Below are positions 13,221 to 18,179 of a DNA stretch of 18,179 nucleotides, in pieces. The DNA lies in NCBI GenBank assembly GCA_021780975.1, contig JAJXXS010000007.1:1-18179 (forward strand). Direction: 5' to 3'. The notes under the pieces are model-generated. The model saw only the letters and a program-made list of their open reading frames with translations, was not told the origin of the DNA and searched no databases. Position 1 is the stretch's first letter; every line of letters begins with the position of its first letter. Both the position numbers and the translations under genes were made by a program. This DNA comes from Pseudomonadota bacterium. GTDB taxonomy: Bacteria > Pseudomonadota > Gammaproteobacteria > Burkholderiales > Thiobacillaceae.

Positions 13221-14447
13221 ATGAGGGCAGCAGGCGCAGGGGGAATCGGCACGCGCCCTCCCGTCGTGCTCTTCGGCGCCTACGATCGCCACAACTTCGG
13301 CGACATGCTGTTTCCCCACGTCGTCGCCGCGCTGCTGCCAAACAGGGAACTGATCCACGCTGGCCTGGTGCGACGCGATCTGCGCCGCCATGGTGGCCAC
13401 GCGGTCAGGGCGCTGGCGGGGGTGGTCGTGGCGCTGGGTGAGCGGCCATTCCATTTCGTCCACGTCGGCGGCGAGCTGCTCACCTGCGAGGCCTGGCAGG
13501 CGGCCGTGATGCTGCAGCCGCCGCATGTCGCCCGGGAGATCGTCGCGCGCCTGCATGGACGGCCCGAACAAGGCGCGGCCTGGGCGCGCCAGGTGCTGGG
13601 GGTGGCCGACCGTGCACCCTACGCGGTGGCGCGGGCGCGGCTTCCGGGCGCAGCCGCCATCGTCTACAACGCGGTCGGCGGGGTGGACCTGGGCCGCCAG
13701 GACGCGGCGCTGCGCGCCGAGGTGGTGGCGAAGCTCCACGCCGCCGCCGTCGTCGGCGTGCGCGATCGGCAGACGCAGGCAGCGCTGGAGGCGGCGGGCG
13801 TGCCGGCGGCGCTCCTGCCCGATCCCGGCGTCCTGGTGGCAGAACTGTGGGGCACGCCGATACGCCGTCGCGCCCGGCAAGGCGAAGTCGCCGCGATCCG
13901 GCGCGCCTGTCCGCAGGGCTATATCGCCATCCAGTTCAGCGCCGATTTCGGCGACGATGCCACGCTCGGGCAGATCGCCAACCAGCTCGACGCGATTGCC
14001 GCGGCAACGGGATACGGCATCGTCTTCTTCCGCGCAGGCGCGGCGCCCTGGCACGACGATCTGGAGTGCTACCGGCGTGCCGCCGCCCGCATGCGGGCGG
14101 CGGTCCAGATTTTCCACTCCCTGCAGCTGTGGGACATTTGTGCCCTGATCGCCGCAAGCCGTGCCTACTGCGGCAGCAGCCTGCATGGCAGGATCGTCGC
14201 CACGGCGTTTGCCCAGCCGCGCCTGAGCCTGCTGCCCACGGCCCGGGAAAGCGGGGTGAGCAAGCTGGCGGCTTACGCCGACACCTGGGAGGCGCCCGAT
14301 CTGCGGGGGGTGATCGGCGTCGATGCCATCGCGGCAGGTCTGGAACAGGCCCTGCCGACGGACAGGGGGCGCCTGCGGGGCATGGCCGCAGAACTGGTGG
14401 CGTGCTACCGCAATGGCTTCGCGGCCCTGCGCGCTGCGCTGGGATAA
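13221..14447 (+). CDS. Polysaccharide pyruvyl transferase family protein
   Basis: 408 residues from ATG 13221, 37 bases after the glutaminase stop, probably in the same transcript. No strong Shine-Dalgarno sequence is visible. The N-terminus has the family's opening loop G-A-Y-D-R-H-N-F-G-D-M-L-F (residues 19-31). The middle has V-G-V-R-D-R-Q-T and L-P-D-P-G-V. The C-terminal half carries C-G-S-S-L-H-G-R-I-V-A-T-A-F (317-330), the conserved S-x-H-G-x-x-x-A motif with His322. Family members transfer a pyruvyl ketal from phosphoenolpyruvate to sugars of exopolysaccharide or cell-wall polymers. There is no signal peptide or membrane helix, so it should act in the cytoplasm. No other polysaccharide gene is adjacent, so the acceptor is unknown. 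Confidence 0.88.
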   Translation: MRAAGAGGIGTRPPVVLFGAYDRHNFGDMLFPHVVAALLPNRELIHAGLVRRDLRRHGGHAVRALAGVVVALGERPFHFVHVGGELLTCEAWQAAVMLQPPHVAREIVARLHGRPEQGAAWARQVLGVADRAPYAVARARLPGAAAIVYNAVGGVDLGRQDAALRAEVVAKLHAAAVVGVRDRQTQAALEAAGVPAALLPDPGVLVAELWGTPIRRRARQGEVAAIRRACPQGYIAIQFSADFGDDATLGQIANQLDAIAAATGYGIVFFRAGAAPWHDDLECYRRAAARMRAAVQIFHSLQLWDICALIAASRAYCGSSLHGRIVATAFAQPRLSLLPTARESGVSKLAAYADTWEAPDLRGVIGVDAIAAGLEQALPTDRGRLRGMAAELVACYRNGFAALRAALG

Positions 14448-14492
14448 ACAGCCAGGCGGCGCTTGGCCGGGCATGCGGTGGCGTGGCCGCGG

Positions 14493-15503
14493 TCAGGAAT
14501 CGCCCAGCAGGGACAACTCGTTGTAGCAGCGCTGGCAAAGATCGGAAAGTTCGCCGGAGAAATGGCAGGCGACGTGGGTGGCCTGGGCCTCGACCATGCC
14601 GTTGGCCACTAGCATGCGCAGCTTGCTCACCTGATTTCCGGCATACAGCACGCTGCCCAGCTGCGTGATGGGGGCGCTGAGCTCCTTGGCCTGCTCGCGC
14701 ATGGCTACGGCGATGGGGGTGGGCAGTTCCCAGGTGCGCAGCACCTGATAGCTGAGCTGGCGTGCGAGGTCGGCAAACACCTGGTAGAAGGAGGCCGAAT
14801 GGGGTTTGCCGGAGCCATCATGATGGCGGTCCATGACGCGGAAGGCCATCACCAGGCCGATGTCGTGCAAGAGCCCCGCGAGATAGGGCTCGAATTCGTC
14901 CAGGCCCTGCGCGCGGCCGAGGAAGTCGCAGGCCGTGGCGCACAACTGCGAATGGGTCCAGGTGCGCGGCGCGGCGGTGCGCGCGTAGGGCCCGCCCTGC
15001 AGGTTGACGATGGGCTTGAGCGCGGCGGCAGCGATGAGTTGCCCCAGGCCATTGCGGCCCAGCACCGTGACGGCATGCTCCAGGCTGCGGATGCCGGCGG
15101 CGGTACGGTAGAAGGGGCTGTTGGCGATGCGCAGAAGATCGCCCACCAGCACCGGATCCTGGGCGATCTGGCGAGCCAGTTCGGCGGCGGAGATTTCATC
15201 GTCGCGCAGGTTGCGGATCAGGCGGGGGATGACGGCCGGCGCGCGCGGCACCAGGGCGGTGTCGGGGAGTTCGAGGCGGGCCGCCTGGTCGAGGGCGCCC
15301 AGCAGTCGCCACTCCAGCGAGCTCAGGGGGTCCGGAATGGGCGCCCTGCCAGCCAGCAGCCAGCCGTAATAAAGGCCGTCGACGTCGACGACGGAAATGG
15401 ATTCCTTGGCGCGCACCATGGGGGGCGCTTCCTTCGTCGGTGCAGCGGTACCCCGGGAGACAGGTTTGGGGCCCCCGCGCAAAGCCTTTAGCCAATGCAG
15501 CAT
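14493..15503 (-). CDS. HDOD domain protein
   Basis: 336 residues from ATG 15503; the ribosome site is weak (AGAGTAACC), but a good promoter at 15567-15595 puts this start in the transcript. Residues about 80-290 form an HDOD domain: I-P-R-L-I-R-N-L-R, I-A-Q-D-P-V-L-V-G-D-L-L-R-I-A-N-S-P-F-Y, then L-L-H-D-I-G-L with the HD pair at 213-214. HDOD proteins are related to HD-GYP phosphodiesterases but generally lack the catalytic set; they usually act as signalling scaffolds. The N-terminal 80 residues are unrecognised. The C-terminus (after 290) has Cys/His residues (H-V-A-C-H, C-x-x-C) that might bind metal. It lies downstream of the NYN gene on the same strand but has its own promoter. Confidence 0.9.
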   Translation of the reverse strand: MLHWLKALRGGPKPVSRGTAAPTKEAPPMVRAKESISVVDVDGLYYGWLLAGRAPIPDPLSSLEWRLLGALDQAARLELPDTALVPRAPAVIPRLIRNLRDDEISAAELARQIAQDPVLVGDLLRIANSPFYRTAAGIRSLEHAVTVLGRNGLGQLIAAAALKPIVNLQGGPYARTAAPRTWTHSQLCATACDFLGRAQGLDEFEPYLAGLLHDIGLVMAFRVMDRHHDGSGKPHSASFYQVFADLARQLSYQVLRTWELPTPIAVAMREQAKELSAPITQLGSVLYAGNQVSKLRMLVANGMVEAQATHVACHFSGELSDLCQRCYNELSLLGDS

Positions 15504-15566
15504 ATGGTTACTCTGATTTTTCTTCTTGATCGGCCCAAACGCGCGGCTCTGAAGGGGGCAGCGCAA

Positions 15567-15595
15567 AATATTCCGGGTTCTGGCGCGAAAGTCAA
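15567..15595 (-). promoter_or_regulatory. Sigma-70 promoter of the HDOD gene
   Basis: On the minus strand TTGACT (15590-15595), a 17-base spacer and AATATT (15567-15572). Transcription would begin near 15560, giving a leader of about 57 bases before the ATG at 15503. Confidence 0.6.
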
Positions 15596-15663
15596 AATTT
15601 CCGGGGCGGCGGCTTGCCGGAATCGCGCCGGTGCCGCGCGGGCGGGCGATAGAGGGTCCGCAC

Positions 15664-15726
15664 CTATGTGCGCTCGCTCTCCTGGGCGCGCAGCCTGGCG
15701 AGCTTTTCCTCCGTGGCGGCATCCAT
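15664..15726 (-). CDS. Possible 20-residue peptide downstream of the NYN gene
   Basis: ATG 15726 begins seven bases after the NYN stop and runs to TAG at 15664-15666. The product is strongly helical and charged (M-D-A-A-T-E-E-K-L-A-R-L-R-A-Q-E-S-E-R-T). Its composition looks like real protein, but the ribosome site (GGGG) is poor. It may be a small coupled peptide, the remnant of a longer C-terminus, or chance. Confidence 0.2.
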   Translation of the reverse strand: MDAATEEKLARLRAQESERT

Positions 15727-15732
15727 GCGCGC

Positions 15733-16632
15733 TCAACCCCGGGAAGGGGGCAGACTGACATTCACGGCGCCGCCCTCCCTGCGTTCCACCACCAGCATGC
15801 CGCGCTTATGGGCGTCGTCGAGGATCTTGCCGAACGCGCTGTAGCCGTATTCCGACTCGCTGAATCCCGGACGGATGCGTTTGATGGCGTTCTTCACCAA
15901 AGATGCCGAGATGGCACCCTCGCCGCCACGCTCAGCCAGCAGCTGTTCCAGGGTGCTCACCACGATGTCGATGGCGCGGCTTTTCTTTTCATCGGCGCTC
16001 AGCTCAACCTTGGCCGCGGCCGGGGCTTCTGCAACGACCGCAGGAACTTCTGCCGTGGAGCGGGCTCGGCGCCGCGTCGGATGCGCCGCCGGCAATGCCT
16101 CTTGGTTCGCTTCCTTGGCGGGCTTGGCTGCCGCCTTCCTGGCGGCTGCCTGCGGCTTGATCTGCACAATGTCTTCGTAAAAGATGTATTCGTCGCAGTT
16201 GCCGATCAAAAGCGACGAGGCCGACCCGCGCACGCCGATGCCGACCACGCTCTTGCCGTTCTCCTTGAGCTTGGAGATCAGCGGCGAAAAATCCGAGTCC
16301 CCGCTGATGATGACAAAGGCATCGATGTGCGACTTGGTGTAGCAGAGATCCAGCGCATCCACCACCATGCGTATGTCGGCCGAGTTCTTGCCGGACTGGC
16401 GCACATGCGGGATTTCGATGAGCTCGAAGGCGGCCTCGTGCATGTCGCGCTTGAACTCCTTGTAGCGCTCCCAGTCGCAGTAAGCCTTCTTCACCACGAT
16501 GCTGCCCTTGAGCAGTAGGCGTTCGAGGATGGGGCGTATCCTGAACTCGGGGTAGTTGGCTTCCTTGATGCCGATGGCGACGTTCTCGAAATCGCAGAAC
16601 ACGGCAATGTTGCGGATGTCTGGCGTGGCCAT
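15733..16632 (-). CDS. NYN (LabA-like PIN) domain protein with C-terminal LOTUS/OST-HTH domain
   Basis: 299 residues from ATG 16632, with GAGGAG seven bases upstream. Residues 8-157 form a NYN/LabA-like PIN-fold domain. Its acidic site is intact: Asp14 in F-C-D-F-E-N, Asp86 in N-S-A-D-I-R and Asp112/Asp114 in S-G-D-S-D-F. This predicts a metal-dependent ribonuclease. Residues 160-212 are an Ala/Lys/Arg-rich, disordered-looking linker with a basic R-R-R-A-R patch. Residues about 213-293 form a winged-helix LOTUS/OST-HTH domain (A-I-D-I-V-V-S-T-L, then L-V-K-N-A-I-K-R-I-R-P-G-F-S-E-S-E-Y-G-Y-S-A-F), which in other proteins binds RNA or protein. RNA cleavage is expected, but the target is unknown. 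It is divergent from the second PEP-CTERM gene. Confidence 0.92.
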   Translation of the reverse strand: MATPDIRNIAVFCDFENVAIGIKEANYPEFRIRPILERLLLKGSIVVKKAYCDWERYKEFKRDMHEAAFELIEIPHVRQSGKNSADIRMVVDALDLCYTKSHIDAFVIISGDSDFSPLISKLKENGKSVVGIGVRGSASSLLIGNCDEYIFYEDIVQIKPQAAARKAAAKPAKEANQEALPAAHPTRRRARSTAEVPAVVAEAPAAAKVELSADEKKSRAIDIVVSTLEQLLAERGGEGAISASLVKNAIKRIRPGFSESEYGYSAFGKILDDAHKRGMLVVERREGGAVNVSLPPSRG

Positions 16633-16742
16633 GGTGTACTCCTCAGGGTGAGCAGGTCGGCTGGTGGATGCCTGCCGTCAGCAACTTTACTGCAAGTGGA
16701 CGCCCGAATCACAGGCGGCTGTTCACGTGCGGCTTATCGCGG

Positions 16743-16748
16743 TATAAA
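16743..16748 (+). promoter_or_regulatory. Possible -10 box of the second PEP-CTERM gene
   Basis: TATAAA in a GC-rich setting, about 90 bases before the ATG. No convincing -35 lies at 17 bases; TTCACG (16722-16727) would leave a 15-base spacer. A GG-N10-GC pair at 16718-16731 fits the sigma-54 consensus poorly elsewhere. Confidence 0.3.
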
Positions 16749-16837
16749 TAGCCCACGCGGCTGGGCGTCACGAGACCTAGCCCGAAACAAGAACAAGTTC
16801 ATCCGTTGTGCGGAGACACAACCCAAGGGAGGAGAAC

Positions 16838-17647
16838 ATGTATACACACGCACGCCGTACCGGACTGCTATTCGCAGGTTTGCTGGCTCCATTGTCGGCA
16901 CACGCCATAGACGTCACCGTTGCCGATCTTCCGGGCAGCATCCAGTCCTGTGTCGCGAATGCCAGCTGCAGTGTCAACACTACCAGCGTTTATGATTCCG
17001 CGACGGCCAGCGCTTTTGCCATCACTGATGCCAGCCAACCCGGATACCTGATCAGATATGCGCTTGCCGCCCCTTCGGGGCAGGACATCACATCCCTGAC
17101 TCCGCCCTCCACCCCCTACAGCGGCTACTTGTGGATGCAGGTTCAGAGCTTTTATAGCGCATCGCAGTCTGCTGACCCCATCACGCTTTATCTGGACAAG
17201 GTTTCCCCGACTCCGGCCACGTTATATAAAAGTGGAGATTTGTCGCTGTACATATCTGCATCCGATCTGGTGGCTGGCAGCAGCTACGTAAAGTCGGGGC
17301 TGGGCAGCAACAATAATGGTTATTTGGCAGGTGATCTTGCGGGCGACGTGCCTATAGGCTGCGTTGCGCAAGGATGCAGTGCGTTTGCGCAGCTCAACTT
17401 GGCGCAATTGCAGTTTGGCCAGTTCGGATCAACGATATACAGCATCGGTTTCAATCCGACTGACGTTCGTACACTGATATTTTCCGAGGGTATCGCCGAT
17501 GACGGGTCTGTCAGCGGCTATCCGGGCAGCGCCACTGAATCCTTTTACGTCAGCGCGGTTCCCGAGCCTCAGTCCATTGGGTTGTACTCGTCCGCTCTGG
17601 CGTGCCTGGCTGTCGTCATGCGCCGCAAGCGGAACGCCGCCAACTAG
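16838..17647 (+). CDS. PEP-CTERM sorting-domain protein (second, larger)
   Basis: 269 residues from ATG 16838, preceded by GGGAGGAG at ideal spacing; the frame is open ten codons upstream, but that part contains the ribosome site. Residues 1-21 are a signal peptide (A-R-R-T-G-L-L-F, cleavage after A-H-A). The last 29 residues are a PEP-CTERM signal: V-P-E-P-Q-S, a hydrophobic stretch, then M-R-R-K-R-N. The body is Ser/Tyr/Gly-rich with Cys pairs (about C31/C37 and C172/C177) that may form disulphides. No known domain is visible. It would be processed by an exosortase and placed in the envelope or matrix. Base use differs from the neighbours: it is less GC-rich and has several ATA isoleucine codons, so it may be a more recent arrival. 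Confidence 0.92.
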   Translation: MYTHARRTGLLFAGLLAPLSAHAIDVTVADLPGSIQSCVANASCSVNTTSVYDSATASAFAITDASQPGYLIRYALAAPSGQDITSLTPPSTPYSGYLWMQVQSFYSASQSADPITLYLDKVSPTPATLYKSGDLSLYISASDLVAGSSYVKSGLGSNNNGYLAGDLAGDVPIGCVAQGCSAFAQLNLAQLQFGQFGSTIYSIGFNPTDVRTLIFSEGIADDGSVSGYPGSATESFYVSAVPEPQSIGLYSSALACLAVVMRRKRNAAN

Positions 17648-17665
17648 GCCATCGTCACTGCACTT

Positions 17666-17700
17666 CCCCATGCCCGCTAAAGGCAGGGGGCTTGGTCTTT
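17666..17700 (+). terminator. Probable terminator after the second PEP-CTERM gene
   Basis: CCCC-A-TGCC (17666-17674) pairs with GGCA-GGGG (17682-17689) with one bulged base and a 7-base loop. A T-rich but interrupted tail follows. It lies 18 bases after the stop codon. Confidence 0.5.
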
Positions 17701-17963
17701 GTTTGGCCGGTGTTGATGTCAGCCCGGGCGTCCCGGCTTACGGGGGCAGCTTCGACCCGGTGGCCGAGAAGGGGTGATGCGTCGGCAGTCGACCGCTGGG
17801 GAGCTGTGGCGGCCAGCGGATCGCACACAACACGGGCCCGATAACGCGCTCCGGGCCCTGCGGCTACGCGGGCGCTTGAAACGGCATCCCCATGAACTAG
17901 CATTCAGATGCCATGGCGGTTTGCGGCAAGGCAGTTCAGGCATCGGGTTTCGGATGCCCGATC
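17690..17963. other. Intergenic region with one inverted repeat
   Basis: No supported gene is seen between the terminator and the final lipoprotein gene. A perfect 7-bp inverted repeat, GGGCCCG (17834-17840) and CGGGCCC (17852-17858) around an 11-base loop, is present without a T tract. No clear promoter for the downstream gene was found. Confidence 0.4.
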
Positions 17964-17974
17964 AGGAGGTTGAA

Positions 17975-18179
17975 ATGCAAAGGATGCTGTTTGCGGGTTT
18001 GTTTGCAGTGCTGCTTTCAGGGTGTGTCATGGTGCCCGCACATGAGGGCCAGGGTTATGTGGTGGCCCCCGCGTTGCCACTGGTCGTGGAATTGGGCGTG
18101 GAGCCCTACTACTATCACAGCGGGTTTTACTATTACTACCACGATCAGCGTTGGAGCTATGCGCGCGAAAGATCGGGGC
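17975..18179 (+). CDS. Tyr-rich lipoprotein, 5' part only
   Basis: ATG 17975 has AGGAGG upstream at good spacing (17964-17969). The 68 visible codons encode a lipoprotein signal with lipobox L-S-G-C (Cys16), then a Pro/Val-rich segment. A striking Tyr-rich stretch follows (P-Y-Y-Y-H, G-F-Y-Y-Y-Y-H), and then R-W-S-Y-A-R-E-R-S-G. Short lipoproteins with this pattern are common as uncharacterised proteins in betaproteobacteria. Function is unknown. The gene runs off the end of the window. Confidence 0.8.
   Translation, partial: MQRMLFAGLFAVLLSGCVMVPAHEGQGYVVAPALPLVVELGVEPYYYHSGFYYYYHDQRWSYARERSG

Noticed and set aside
13098..14474. Minus-strand open frame of 458 codons opposite the pyruvyl transferase gene
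   Set aside because: No motif or ribosome site; the plus-strand frame carries the family motifs.
16718..16733. Sigma-54 promoter upstream of the second PEP-CTERM gene (GG-N10-GC)
   Set aside because: Apart from GG and GC few consensus positions agree (CGGCTGTTCACGTGCG), far weaker than the site at 10816-10831.
1..18179. CRISPR arrays, tRNA or rRNA genes, insertion sequences, phage or toxin-antitoxin modules
   Set aside because: No regularly spaced repeats, cloverleaf-like sequences, transposase motifs or terminal repeats were seen on either strand; RatA is counted here as a housekeeping START-fold protein.

Overview
The window looks like chromosomal DNA of a GC-rich betaproteobacterium. The reasons are the ratA-rnfH-guaB-guaA order, PEP-CTERM exported proteins, a PAS/GGDEF signalling protein, an HDOD protein and a b561-type cytochrome. 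I cannot name the genus; Rhodocyclales or Nitrosomonadales-like relatives would fit. There are no rRNA or tRNA genes, no insertion sequence and no CRISPR array. The gene mix is a conserved core block followed by accessory envelope, redox and signalling genes.

Left part (1-4219). The 3' end of ratA overlaps rnfH. A strong hairpin terminator separates rnfH from a convergent small lipoprotein gene. Then come guaB (IMP dehydrogenase) and guaA (GMP synthase), the two steps from IMP to GMP, behind a clear sigma-70 promoter whose -10 box runs into nine T residues.

Middle part (4338-9979). A minus-strand operon encodes a DUF302 protein, a one-helix SHOCT protein and a Met/Gly-rich Spy/CpxP-like periplasmic protein; together they suggest an envelope metal or redox stress module. 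Divergent from it is an exported HNH-like nuclease gene that is broken by a one-base frameshift. A PAS-PAS-GGDEF diguanylate cyclase follows. Facing it is a two-gene unit, a cytochrome b561-type membrane protein and an exported FmdE-domain protein, joined by an ATGA overlap. A small glycine-zipper-like exported protein has a perfectly placed Shine-Dalgarno sequence in front of an ATC codon.

Right part (10176-18179). A small PEP-CTERM protein gene lies behind a near-consensus sigma-54 promoter flanked by two overlapping IHF consensus sites, with a textbook terminator. A 611-base region without a recognisable gene leads to a glutaminase-STAS-cyclic-nucleotide-binding fusion, closely followed by a polysaccharide pyruvyl transferase-family gene. 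On the minus strand are an HDOD protein and a NYN (LabA-like) plus LOTUS protein. Divergent from the latter is a second, compositionally different PEP-CTERM protein. The window ends inside a Tyr-rich lipoprotein gene.

Taken together, the accessory genes (PEP-CTERM cargo, pyruvyl transferase, diguanylate cyclase, sigma-54 control) point to an extracellular-matrix or floc-forming lifestyle. This is inference, because no exosortase or EPS locus is in the window.
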